Assembly: GCF_000803065.1 (NCBI RefSeq)
Contig: NZ_JSXI01000001.1
Span: forward strand, 186,001 to 250,000
Source: Sphingomonas sp. ERG5
GTDB taxonomy: Bacteria > Pseudomonadota > Alphaproteobacteria > Sphingomonadales > Sphingomonadaceae
Reading direction: 5' to 3'
Length of the DNA stretch: 64,000 nucleotides
Below are positions 49,300 through 58,900 of this stretch, piece by piece. Position 1 is the first letter of the stretch, and every line of letters starts with the position of its first letter. Made by a program: the position numbers and the translations under genes. The notes under the pieces were generated by a model that made no database searches, was not told the origin of the DNA, and was given only the letters and a program-made list of their open reading frames with translations.

Positions 49300-51558
49300 A
49301 TGAAAGCCACTTTCGCCCATCGGGTGTCGATCTATCGTCTGTCGACCGCTCTTTCGCTCTTCGCCGCCGCACTCGCGCTGCCCGCCGCCGCGCATGCCGC
49401 CGACGAGTCCCCTGCCCCACAGGCGCAGGCCGCCGATGACGAAATCGAGATCGTCGTCACCGCGACGCGTCGGGCGGAATCGAGCAAGGATGTCCCGATC
49501 GCGGTTTCCGCCATTTCCGGCGAGAAGCTCGACGTGCTCAATTCGAGCGGCCTCGACGTCCGCTTCCTCTCCGGGCGCACCCCCAGCCTGCTGGTCGAAT
49601 CCTCCTTCGGTCGCACCTTCCCGCGCTTCTATATCCGCGGCCTCGGCAATACCGATTTCGATCCGACCGCGGCACAACCGGTGTCGGTCGTCTATGACGA
49701 CGTCGCGCTCGAAAACCCGATGCTCAAATCCTTCCCGGTGTTCGATCTCGCCAGCGTCGAAGTGCTGCGCGGCCCGCAGGGCACCTTGTTCGGCCGCAAC
49801 ACGCCCGCCGGCGTGGTGAAGCTCAACTCGGTCGCGCCCAGCGATGAGTTCAAGGGCTATGGCAGCTTTTCGTGGGGGACCTACAACACGATCAATGCCG
49901 AGGCGGCGATCGGCGGCCCGATCGGCGGCGGCTTCACCTTCCGCGCCTCGGGCATATTGCAGTATCGCTCCGACTGGGTCACCAACACCGCCCGCCCGAC
50001 GCTCGGCGATCGCAAGCTCGAAGGCTATCGCGACCTCGCGGGCCGCTTGCTGATCGGTTATGAAAGCGGCGACTTCACCGCCTTGCTCAACGTTCATGCG
50101 CGCGACCTCGACGCCACGCCGCGGCTGTTCCGTGCCGGTGCGCTTCGCCCGGGCAGCAATGACTTCAACACTGGCTTCGACATCAAGCATATCGCGCTCG
50201 ATGGCCTGACCAGCCAGAATCTGAACGCCTTCGGCACCAATCTGAAGCTCAACTACAGCTTCGACGGCGTCGGCACGCTGCACACGATCACTGCGTTCGA
50301 AAAGGTCAAGGTGCAGAGCACTGGCGATGTCGACGGCGGCAATTGCTACGCCTTCATTCCCGGCTGCACGCTCGGCACGATCAATGTCGGCGGCTTTCCG
50401 GTCAACACTGGCGGCGTCACCAAGCCGGAGGAATTCAGCCAGGAAGTGCGTTTCGAGACCGAGGATTTCAACGGCCTGCGCGGGCAGGTCGGCGCCTATT
50501 ATTTCCACCAGAAGCTGATCTATAACGAGACGGCCTATGACGGCGCCGGCACGCTTACGCAGAATGTGCTGCACGACAACAAGAACGAGAATTTCGGCAT
50601 CTTCGGCTCGATCGAATATGCCGCGACCGACGCCCTGACGCTGCGCGCCGGCGTGCGCTATTCGAAGGACAACAAGACCGATCTGGTCGGCGGCCTTGCC
50701 GCTTTTCCGGGTAAGCCGCTGCCGATCACGACCAAGGTCAAGGGCGACAATGTGTCGTGGGACGCAAGCGCCAACTACAAGATCGACGACCGGGTCAGCG
50801 TCTATGCGCGCTTCGCCACCGGCTATCTCGGCCCGGCAATTTCGGACCGGGTCAATTTCGGCGATTTCCCGACCACCGCGCCCAAGCAGACCACCATCTC
50901 GGGCGAAGCCGGCATCAAGACCCAGCTCAGCAACCGGATCCGTTTCGATCTGACTGGCTATTATTTCCGCACCAAGGATTTCCAGGTCACCGCGGTGGGC
51001 GGCAGCAACAACTCGGCGCAGTTGCTCACCATCGACAAGGCGGTGGGCTATGGCCTCGAGGCCGAACTCAACGCCCGCCCGGTCGACCCGCTCGTGCTGA
51101 CCGCCGGTCTCAGCTACAATTTCACCGAAATGCGTGACCCGACGCAATCGGTTGCGACGTGCGGCGGCGGCTGCACCGTCACCAACGCACTCAACACTGC
51201 GGGCCGCGCGATCCTCAACGGCAACGATTTGCCCCAGGCGCCGCGCTGGATCATCAACTGGACGGCGCGCTACGGCGTTCCGCTGGCCAATGGCGGCGAG
51301 ATCTTCGCCTTCACTGACTGGGCCTATCGCAGCGAGATCAATTATTTCCTCTACACGGCCAAGGAGTTCCGCGGGAAATCGTCGCTCGAGGGCGGTCTGC
51401 GCGTCGGCTACAAGACGGCGAACGACATCGAAATCGCCGTCTTCGCGCGCAACATCACCAACCAGATCCGCGCCGTCAGCGCGATCGACTTCAACAATCT
51501 GACCGCGATGGTCAACGACCCGCGGATCATCGGCGGTTCGGTGAAGTTCAGCTTCTGA
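49300..51558 (+). CDS. TonB-dependent outer membrane receptor
   Basis: A 752-residue receptor with signal peptide (LSLFAAALALPAAAHA), TonB box (EIEIVVTATRR), plug (VPIAVSAISGEKLDVL, FYIRGLGNTDFDPTAAQPVS, VEVLRGPQGTLFGRNTPAG) and barrel ending GGSVKFSF. GGGGGATATCC precedes the ATG. There is no STN domain and no sigma/anti-sigma pair beside it. One extracellular loop carries a Cys pair (CYAFIPGC) and another CGGGC, both common in sphingomonad receptors. The substrate is unknown; the next catabolic gene, a GH3 glycosidase, is 2 kb away. Confidence 0.93.
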   Translation: MKATFAHRVSIYRLSTALSLFAAALALPAAAHAADESPAPQAQAADDEIEIVVTATRRAESSKDVPIAVSAISGEKLDVLNSSGLDVRFLSGRTPSLLVESSFGRTFPRFYIRGLGNTDFDPTAAQPVSVVYDDVALENPMLKSFPVFDLASVEVLRGPQGTLFGRNTPAGVVKLNSVAPSDEFKGYGSFSWGTYNTINAEAAIGGPIGGGFTFRASGILQYRSDWVTNTARPTLGDRKLEGYRDLAGRLLIGYESGDFTALLNVHARDLDATPRLFRAGALRPGSNDFNTGFDIKHIALDGLTSQNLNAFGTNLKLNYSFDGVGTLHTITAFEKVKVQSTGDVDGGNCYAFIPGCTLGTINVGGFPVNTGGVTKPEEFSQEVRFETEDFNGLRGQVGAYYFHQKLIYNETAYDGAGTLTQNVLHDNKNENFGIFGSIEYAATDALTLRAGVRYSKDNKTDLVGGLAAFPGKPLPITTKVKGDNVSWDASANYKIDDRVSVYARFATGYLGPAISDRVNFGDFPTTAPKQTTISGEAGIKTQLSNRIRFDLTGYYFRTKDFQVTAVGGSNNSAQLLTIDKAVGYGLEAELNARPVDPLVLTAGLSYNFTEMRDPTQSVATCGGGCTVTNALNTAGRAILNGNDLPQAPRWIINWTARYGVPLANGGEIFAFTDWAYRSEINYFLYTAKEFRGKSSLEGGLRVGYKTANDIEIAVFARNITNQIRAVSAIDFNNLTAMVNDPRIIGGSVKFSF

Positions 51559-51570
51559 TCGATTGGGCAT

Positions 51571-51594
51571 CCCTGTCCGGTGCGCCGGACAGGG
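51571..51594 (+). terminator. Perfect 10-bp hairpin after the TonB receptor
   Basis: CCCTGTCCGG and CCGGACAGGG enclose TGCG, 12 bases past the receptor stop codon. No T-run follows, so efficiency is uncertain. Confidence 0.55.
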
Positions 51595-51633
51595 GATCTG
51601 TTGCCCAGTGCTTGGATGGGCGCACTCATTTCT

Positions 51634-52074
51634 CTATGAGTGCTGACTCATATAGAAATTGATGAAAGAAGAGAGTGTTTTGAACGCCGTACTGTAAACA
51701 ACGTCAGCCCCTGAAGACATTGTATCGTAAATAATCCTCGGCTCTGGTCCAACTCGGAGATCGACGGCTATGGCTGCGTCAACATAATCGACCATGCCTA
51801 TTAGATAGCCTGCAGTAGGATCGAAGTCTCCCGGGATCACATCCTGTCGAGGTTTGCCATTAAGAATTTTCAGCTCAGATTTTCGTATATGTGCATTCTC
51901 TCGAATCGCGTGCTCTGGAGTAAAAAACTGAATAAATGGCACCTGGTCTTTAGAGGCAGGAAAGTTATTCAACCACGCCTTGCTGGTGCGCTCCAGCGGC
52001 CAATCGACGCGATCCATCAAGGTCACGATTCGTGCATCGACTTCAAATCCGTTGAGCCATAGCGGCACGGTCAT
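51634..52074 (-). CDS. SMI1/KNR4 (SUKH)-like protein, possible orphan immunity protein
   Basis: A 146-residue cytoplasmic protein with AAGGAGAACGC directly before its ATG, a very good ribosome site that supports it as a real gene. The C-terminal half (GYLIGMVDYVDAAIAVDLRV, PRIIYD, AFKTLSSFINFYMSQHS) resembles SUKH-superfamily proteins, which often serve as immunity proteins for contact-dependent toxins; the assignment is by pattern only. No toxin gene is adjacent. The base composition is visibly AT-richer than that of its neighbours, suggesting transfer. Its last codons lie inside a hairpin (51629-51658). Confidence 0.55.
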   Translation of the reverse strand: MTVPLWLNGFEVDARIVTLMDRVDWPLERTSKAWLNNFPASKDQVPFIQFFTPEHAIRENAHIRKSELKILNGKPRQDVIPGDFDPTAGYLIGMVDYVDAAIAVDLRVGPEPRIIYDTMSSGADVVYSTAFKTLSSFINFYMSQHS

Positions 52075-52290
52075 GCGTTCTCCTTATGGCATCGACGGTA
52101 ATTGTATTCGTTCTACCGCAGGGAGCAATGTCGGCAAGTGGATCGACTACCGCCTGGTCGAATAGTTTCCAGTCGATCGGTTTTCGGCCACGCCGCTAAT
52201 CGCAACAGCGGCGCGAACGACCAGGAGTGCTGGATAGCACAGCCTGCCCACTTTTCGCGATCGGAAGCGACAGCCCGCCATCCTCCGGCG

Positions 52291-53175
52291 TTATTTCAGC
52301 GGCAGAAACAATTCCACGATCACTTCATGCACCGGCATTTCCGGGATGAAGGACAGCCGGCGTTGGCAATAGATCGGAAAGTCGCGCGCTTCCTCGCCGC
52401 TATCCGGAAGCCAGTCCCGATAAAGGTACAGTGCTGCAGGTTCGAGATTGTTGGTATTGCCGGGATAGCGCAGCACCGCGCAGCGTCCCCCCGGGATCAG
52501 ACCGGCCTTCATCTGCGCGTCGTTCGCCGCGATCGGCTGGTCAGTCCCGATACACAGGTCCATGCTGTAATCGGCCGGGACCACGGGCTCCCGTTCGGAA
52601 CGAAAGATGGTGAAGGTCGGGCTTGTCTCGGGCGACAGGCCGGCGGCCTTGCGCCACGCGATGAACCGCTGGAAAGTGTCCCCGAGCATCGCCCGGTCGC
52701 CGCGATGCTCCATGATCGCCACCGGCGTCGGGGGCACATCACGGATCGTCACGTCGTCATGTTCGAAGATGATCTGCATGAGCTTGTTCCTCGCTTTGTC
52801 GAGCGGCCCGAAGGCCATGAGCCACGGTCCCCAATCGGGAGACTTGCGGAACGACGATGGCGATTGCCCGAACCTTTGGCGAAAGGCGCGGGCAAAGGCA
52901 TCGGGCGCATCATAGCCTGCATCCATCGCGATAGCCGTGACGCTGTGCGCGTCGCTACTGGTCAGCTGATGCGAAGCCCGCTTCATCCGCGCAAGCTGGA
53001 CATAGCGGTGCACCGACAGTTCGAACGTCGCCCTGAACTGCCGGTGGAAATGAAACTTGGAGAAAGCCGCGACGCGGCTCACCGTTTCCAGATCCAGATC
53101 CCCGTCAAGATGCTGGTCGATATAGTCCAGCACCCGCTGCATCCGGGCGTGATAGTTTTGAAATGCCGCCTCCAT
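52291..53175 (-). CDS. AraC-family regulator with GyrI-like ligand-binding domain
   Basis: A 294-residue protein. The AraC-type double helix-turn-helix is N-terminal (residues 10-110): LETVSRVAAFSKFHFHRQFR, VTAIAMDAGYDAPDAFARAF and RQRFGQSPSSFRK. A GyrI/SbmC-like domain follows at about 135-294 (TIRDVPPTPVAIMEHRGD, GRCAVLRYPG, FLPLK), the Rob-type arrangement that binds small drugs. It is likely a multidrug- or stress-responsive activator. It is divergent from the GH3 gene with a 390-bp gap. Confidence 0.9.
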   Translation of the reverse strand: MEAAFQNYHARMQRVLDYIDQHLDGDLDLETVSRVAAFSKFHFHRQFRATFELSVHRYVQLARMKRASHQLTSSDAHSVTAIAMDAGYDAPDAFARAFRQRFGQSPSSFRKSPDWGPWLMAFGPLDKARNKLMQIIFEHDDVTIRDVPPTPVAIMEHRGDRAMLGDTFQRFIAWRKAAGLSPETSPTFTIFRSEREPVVPADYSMDLCIGTDQPIAANDAQMKAGLIPGGRCAVLRYPGNTNNLEPAALYLYRDWLPDSGEEARDFPIYCQRRLSFIPEMPVHEVIVELFLPLK

Positions 53176-53476
53176 CGTCCCGTCCTTCGTGGCCGAGCCA
53201 GCTAGTCGCTATTGGCCATGACGCGCTCGACCGATCTTGCGCTTTGGCATGGATCAGCCGAAAATATTCAACCGCCGCCTACCGGCACGCCCGTTCTACC
53301 GGGGAATCTGGAGAAACGCGTCGTCTCCGACATCCGGTCGATCCATCACCCTGCCCGGCGGCATGGTTGCTCCTGTCCACCTGCCCCCTCCACCTCTCCC
53401 GGGCTTGCCAAACTCACGGGCGTCGCCGGCCGATCCCGACCGAACCCAATCGCATCGTGACTTGCGGCAAATTTTA

Positions 53477-53490
53477 TGGGAACGTTCACA
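53477..53490. promoter_or_regulatory. LacI-family operator upstream of the GH3 gene
   Basis: TGGGAACGTTCACA fits the LacI/GalR family pattern TGnnAnCGnTnnCA, with the central CG. It lies 76 bases before the glycosidase start, in a gap (53176-53565) that otherwise shows nothing clear. The matching regulator is not in the window. Confidence 0.55.
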
Positions 53491-53565
53491 ATATCTATCC
53501 GGGATCGTCATTTTCTGCCCTGTATCGCCCGTCAAGCAACCCACTCTTCCCCAGGATATCGCTTC

Positions 53566-55809
53566 ATGCAGCTTTCCCGCCGTGCGCTTCTCCAATCCGG
53601 TGCGATGGTCGCCGGCCTGTCGCTCGCCCCGCGCGTCGCACTGGCGCAATCCGACCGCATCGAGAGCCTGATCGCGCGCATGACCCTGGCCGAAAAGGCC
53701 GGCCAGCTCAGCTGTTTCAGCGATTTGCTGCGCGCACCCGGCGTCGTGTTCAATCCCGGCGCGGCGTCGGGCAATACGGCGGCACAGCTCGCCAATATCC
53801 GCGCCGGCCGTGTCGGCATGTTGTTCAACGGCACTGGCGTCGCGGGTGGGCGGGCCATGCAACGCATGGCGCTGGAGGAAACGCGGCTCGGCATTCCGCT
53901 GATCTTCGGCGCCGATGTCATCCATGGATTGCGCACGGTTTTCCCGATCCCGCTCGCCGAGGCCGGATCGTTCGACCTCGACCTCGCCGAGCGCACCGCG
54001 CGCGGCGCGGCGCTCGAATCCACGGCACTGGGCATTCACTGGACCTTCGCGCCGATGGTCGATGTCGCGCGCGACCAGCGCTGGGGCCGTGTCGCCGAAG
54101 GCTCCGGGGAGGACACATATCTCGGCCAGGCGATGGCCGCCGCGCGCGTGCGCGGCTTTCAGGGCAAGGATTTGCGCGACCCCACGCGCATGCTCGCCTG
54201 CCCCAAGCATTTCGCGGCATATGGCGCGGTCGCTGCCGGCATGGATTACAATAGCGTCGACATCTCGATGGAGGCCTTGCGCGAAATCCATTTCCCGCCA
54301 TTCCAGAGCAGCTTCGCGGCCGGCGCGGTGACCGCCATGTCGGCATTCAACGATATCAACGGCGTGCCCGCGACCGCCAATCACTGGCTGCTGACTGACC
54401 TGCTACGCGGCGAATGGGCGTTCAAGGGCGTGGTCGTGTCCGACTGGACCGCCGATGAGGAACTGATCGCGCACGGCTATGCCGCCGATGGCCGCGATGC
54501 GGCAAAAAAGGCGTTTCTCGCCGGTGTCGACATGAGCATGTCGAGCAACCTCTACAACCTCCATCTGCCGGCGTTGGTCGAGGCGGGCGAGGTGCCGATC
54601 GCCGCGGTCGATGCCTCGGTCCGTCGCGTGCTGCATTTGAAGGACATGATCGGGCTGTTCGACAATCCCTATCGCTCGCTGGACGCAAAGGCCGAACGCA
54701 TCCAGGTCACCAGCCCGGCGCTGCGTAGATTGTCGCGCGAGTCCGGTGCGCGCTCGATCGTGCTGCTCAAGAATGACGGCGGCCTGTTGCCGCTCAAATC
54801 CAATCCCGGCCGTATCGCCCTGATCGGCCCGTTCGGCGACGACCGCGACAATGTCGTCGGCATGTGGGCTTTCATGGCGGAGAAGAAGATCAACGTCGAT
54901 CTGGCAAGCGGCATCCGCGCGAAGCTCGCCGACCCCAGTCAGCTCGATGTGGTCAAGGGCAGCGATGTCGAGGCCGCCCTGCCCGGCGGCATCGAGGCGG
55001 CGGTCGCGGCGGCACGCGCGGCGGACGTCGTGCTGCTTGCAATCGGCGAGACGCAGAACATGTCGGGCGAAGCACAATCGCGCACCGCGATTATCGTGCC
55101 CCCGGCACAACAGGCCCTGGTCGAAGCGGTGGCGGCAACCGGCAAGCCGGTGATCGTCCTGCTGCGTCACGGCCGCGCCCTGGCGCTGTCGGGCGCGGTC
55201 AGGGATGCGCCCGCGATCCTCGCCACCTGGTTCCTTGGCAGCGAGGCCGGCAACGCCATCGCCGACGTCCTGTTCGGCACGGTCAACCCATCGGCCAAGC
55301 TGCCGGTCAGCTTCCCGCACGACAGCGGCCAGGAGCCCTATTTCTACAACCACAAGAGCACCGGCCGCCCTGATTCAGGTACGCCGGACGAGCAATTCAG
55401 GGCGCGGTATCGCGAAACCGGCAATAATGCGCTCTACCCGTTCGGGCATGGGCTCAGCTACACCAACTTCGCGCTGTCGGCGCTGCAGGTCGGCGGCCCG
55501 TTGACAGCGAACGGCACGCTTGCCGTCACCGCCACCATCGCCAATAGCGGCAAGGTCGCGGGCACCGAAGTGGTGCAGCTCTATATTCGCGACCGCGTCG
55601 CCAGCCGCACCCGCCCGGTGCGCGAGTTGAAGCGGTTCGAGCGGCTCACGCTCGCGCCGGGCGAAACGAAACAGGTCAGCTTCACGCTCGCCGCGGCCGA
55701 CCTGCGCTTCTGGGCCGAGGGCAAATGGACGATTGAGCCGGGCGCCTTCGACATCTGGCTCGGCACCTCATCGGTCGGCGGGCTGAAGGACAGCTTCGAG
55801 CTGGTTTAG
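53566..55809 (+). CDS. Glycoside hydrolase family 3 beta-glycosidase (BglX-like), Tat-exported
   Basis: A 747-residue enzyme. The signal is of the twin-arginine kind (MQLSRRALLQSGAMVAGLSL). The GH3 N-terminal barrel has ARMTLAEKAGQLSCF, PLIFGADVIHGLRT, WGRVAEGSGEDTYLGQAMA, CPKHFAAYGA and the nucleophile Asp293 in VVVSDWTADEE. The C-terminal GH3 domain contains LLKNDGGLLPLKS and YPFGHGLSYTNF, and a fibronectin III-like domain ends the protein. BglX enzymes hydrolyse beta-glucosides or related beta-glycosides in the periplasm. The ATG at 53566 is chosen because it begins the Tat signal. Confidence 0.93.
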   Translation: MQLSRRALLQSGAMVAGLSLAPRVALAQSDRIESLIARMTLAEKAGQLSCFSDLLRAPGVVFNPGAASGNTAAQLANIRAGRVGMLFNGTGVAGGRAMQRMALEETRLGIPLIFGADVIHGLRTVFPIPLAEAGSFDLDLAERTARGAALESTALGIHWTFAPMVDVARDQRWGRVAEGSGEDTYLGQAMAAARVRGFQGKDLRDPTRMLACPKHFAAYGAVAAGMDYNSVDISMEALREIHFPPFQSSFAAGAVTAMSAFNDINGVPATANHWLLTDLLRGEWAFKGVVVSDWTADEELIAHGYAADGRDAAKKAFLAGVDMSMSSNLYNLHLPALVEAGEVPIAAVDASVRRVLHLKDMIGLFDNPYRSLDAKAERIQVTSPALRRLSRESGARSIVLLKNDGGLLPLKSNPGRIALIGPFGDDRDNVVGMWAFMAEKKINVDLASGIRAKLADPSQLDVVKGSDVEAALPGGIEAAVAAARAADVVLLAIGETQNMSGEAQSRTAIIVPPAQQALVEAVAATGKPVIVLLRHGRALALSGAVRDAPAILATWFLGSEAGNAIADVLFGTVNPSAKLPVSFPHDSGQEPYFYNHKSTGRPDSGTPDEQFRARYRETGNNALYPFGHGLSYTNFALSALQVGGPLTANGTLAVTATIANSGKVAGTEVVQLYIRDRVASRTRPVRELKRFERLTLAPGETKQVSFTLAAADLRFWAEGKWTIEPGAFDIWLGTSSVGGLKDSFELV

Positions 55810-55840
55810 CGCGTCGTGATGCTGCGCTGATCCAATTCCA

Positions 55841-55922
55841 CCGTTCGCCCTGAGCTTGTCGAAGGGCCGTTCTTCTTCTGCGGCAAGAAAGAACAGGGCT
55901 TCGACAAGCTCAGTCCGAACGG
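55841..55922. repeat. Dispersed inverted repeat, copy 2
   Basis: The left arm (CTGAGCTTGTCGAAGGG) and right arm (CTTCGACAAGCTCAG) enclose a 34-base middle, with CGTTCG and CGAACG at the ends. It lies between the convergent GH3 and three-domain glycosyltransferase genes and may serve as their terminator. Confidence 0.8.
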
Positions 55923-55952
55923 GGATATTTGGTTTCCTCAATTGATTCCGCT

Positions 55953-58900
55953 CTAAACGCTCACTCGCCCGGTGCGTGCAAGCTTGCCCCAGCCGACACG
56001 CGGGCCGCGCAGCGCCTGGGTGATCGCCTTCAGCACGACATAATACATCACCTGACGATAACCGATGCGCTGCGGGATCAGCAGCCACAACAGCCGCCAA
56101 TTCTCGCGTCGCTCCAGCGCGAACGCGATGGTGGCGGCGAGCAGGTCGATCGCGGTGAAGACCAGCCAGTAGATCAGCATCTTCTCGACATCATGCTGGG
56201 TCTGCGCCCAGCCATGCGCCTGCACCGCGACCCAGGTCGTGATGAAGCTGAGGATCAGTGCCAGATCGATGATCGGCGAGATCGCGGCGAGGATGATCTG
56301 AAAGACGATCGCTTGCGGCAAACCGACTCGTGCCAGCCCGCGCGGCTTGCCGCCTGAGATCACCCGGCGATGCTTCCACAGGCATTGCAATGTGCCATAG
56401 GCCCAGCGGAAACGCTGCTTGGCAAGACCGGCAAAGCTCTCCGGCGCTTCGGTCCAGGCGACCGCATATTGGTCATAGGTCACGCGCCAGCCGGCACGCT
56501 GGATCGCAATGGTCAGGTCCTGATCCTCGGCCAGCGTGTCGTCGGGATAGCCACCGACCTGCCTGATCGCCGCCAGCCGCCAGGCGCCGACTGCGCCCGG
56601 CACGACGGTGATCGCGTCGAGCCGCGCCAGCGCGCGCCGCTCAAGATTCTGCGCGGTGATATATTCCAGCGCCTGCCATTTGGTGATCAGATTGACTCGA
56701 TTGCCGACCTTCGCATTGCCCGCGACCGCGCCAAGCGCCGGATCCTCGAACCAGCGCGCCAGCCGGGCAATGGTCGTCGTCTCGAACTGGGTATCGGCAT
56801 CGAGCGCGATGATGATCTCGCCCGTCGCCAGTGCCAGTCCATGGTTGAGCGCACGCGCCTTGCCGCCATTCTCCAGCGTCAGCAGCCGCACGCGCGGCTC
56901 GTCCGCAAACGCTTCGCGCACCATTTCGCTGGTCCGGTCGTTCGACCCGTCATCGATCACGATCACTTCGATCCGCACTTCGGTCGAGGCCAGCACGCCC
57001 TGGACCGCGCGGACGATCACCGTCTCTTCGTTGAACGCCGGGATCATCACCGTCACGAAACGCTCCGAGTCGATCGCCGGGAATATCATCCGCGCCTCGC
57101 GCCGCGCCTGGATCAGCGCCAGCGCCGACAAAGTCAGCGCGCGCAGGATGCCGATCGAGATCGCGAACAGGAAGATCCACCCCAGCGCGGTGACGATCGT
57201 GCCCAATGTGCCAAAGATGAACAGGTCGACCTGCGCCGCGACACGGTCGCCTTCGGAAATCGGCGGCATCGCCACGTCGCGCGGGATGCCCGCCAGCGTC
57301 GATACCGGCACCAGTGTGTAGCCCCGCGCACGCAACTGATCGATGATCACCGGCAGCGCGGCCAGCGTTTGCGCGCGATTGCCGCCGGCATCGTGGAGCA
57401 GCACGACATTGCGACTGCAATTGGCGGCCGAATTATTGTCGCACGGCGCCTTGCCGGCATCCACCAGGCTCAGCGTCTTGTCGATGATCGCCTGTACGCC
57501 GGGGCGTTTCCAGTCGTCGGGATCGACGTGCAGGCCGACCGAGATATAGCCGCGATCCTGCGCTTGCAGCGCGGGTTCGATTTCGTCCGCCGTGGTCGGT
57601 TCGGCATCCCCGAAATAGGGCGCGCGGAACAGCCGCAGCGAGCGCCCGGTGAACGCCTGGAACAAACGCTGCGTGGTGTTGAGCTGGAACGCCGTCTCCG
57701 CCGGCGACGCGCCCGCCAGATTGGGATGCGTATAGGTATGACTGCCGATCTCATGCCCTTCCGCCACCATGCGGTTGAGCAGCGAGCGTTGCGTCAGGGC
57801 GTTCTCGCCGACGATGAAGAAAGTCGCATGGACCTGCTTTGCCTTGAGCACGTCGAGGATGCGCGGCGTCCAGGTCGGATCGGGCCCATCGTCGAAGGTC
57901 AGCGCGATCTGACCCGGCTTATAGCCGGTGCGCGCCACGACATAGGGCGACGGCAACCGCGTGAAATCGACTCCGGCGATCGTTCCGTCGCGCGCGACAC
58001 TGGTCTGCCGCGTCCCCGCGACCGGCACCGCGGCGATCTTGAGGATTTCGCCATTGCCCTCGATATCGACATCGGTGCCGGCGGGGATCGCGTTGATCGC
58101 CGATGGCGGCGGCAGGATACGATGCGACCGGCCGAAAATCGACCACAGGCCGGGATCCTCCGACCCGAGCCGCCACAGCGCGACTCCGCTCAGCCCGGCG
58201 CGCTTCAGGAAATGCAGCTGGTTATAGGCCGAGGCCGCGTCAAGCAGCCACACGACATGCCGGCTCTTGCCTTCTTCATAGGCGAAGCTGCTATTGCCGC
58301 TGTTGCGGTCGAACATCGGCATCGCGCTCGATTCCTGCGCCGCCTCCCACGCTTCGTCGATCGCCAGCGGCTCACCGCCCTTGTCGTGCCAGTCATAGCC
58401 GTAATTACCGATCGCCACGACCAGCTTGCTCTTCGGCACGCCGTTCGCCGCGCGCGCGACGGATTGTTCGAACCAGTTCTGCGACGCGATCGGCCCCGGC
58501 TCGCCGCTCAGTTCATGCTCGTCATAGGCCATCAGGAATACGCGATCGACGATCGCCGCATAGGCCGGGATGTTCCAGCTTTCGTCGCCGACCGGCACCG
58601 CGATCGCGATGACCCAATTGCGCTTGGCGAAACGCGCCTTGGCCTCGCGCAGAAACGCCTGGTAATCTTTTTGCGACGCGGCCGGCAGTTCCTCGAAATC
58701 GAAAAAGGCGCCGCCCGCCTGGTTGGTAACCAGCCAGGGCTCGAGCCGGTCGAGCAGCGCCTTGCGCTGCGCCGGCGCGCGCAGCAGCGCCGTCATCCCG
58801 GCCGAATCCCAATCGCCCTGGATCGCGTTCTGGATCATCGGCAGCAGCAGCGGCCGATGCGGTGAATGGTTGATCACATTGCGCCCGGCATCGTCGCGAA

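Noticed and set aside
49213..51570. 785-codon frame antisense to the third TonB receptor
   Set aside because: It almost exactly mirrors the receptor gene, which has a signal peptide, TonB box, plug and barrel end. The mirror protein has no recognisable domain.
52075..52290. Possible remnant of a toxin gene upstream of the SUKH-like gene
   Set aside because: A short frame ends in NVGKWIDYRLVE, but no longer coding stretch or known toxin motif is visible in 215 bp.
56370..58865. 831-codon frame antisense to the GH18-NodB-GT2 gene
   Set aside because: It is low in recognisable structure (Arg/Asp/His repeats) and the opposite strand carries three clear catalytic domains.
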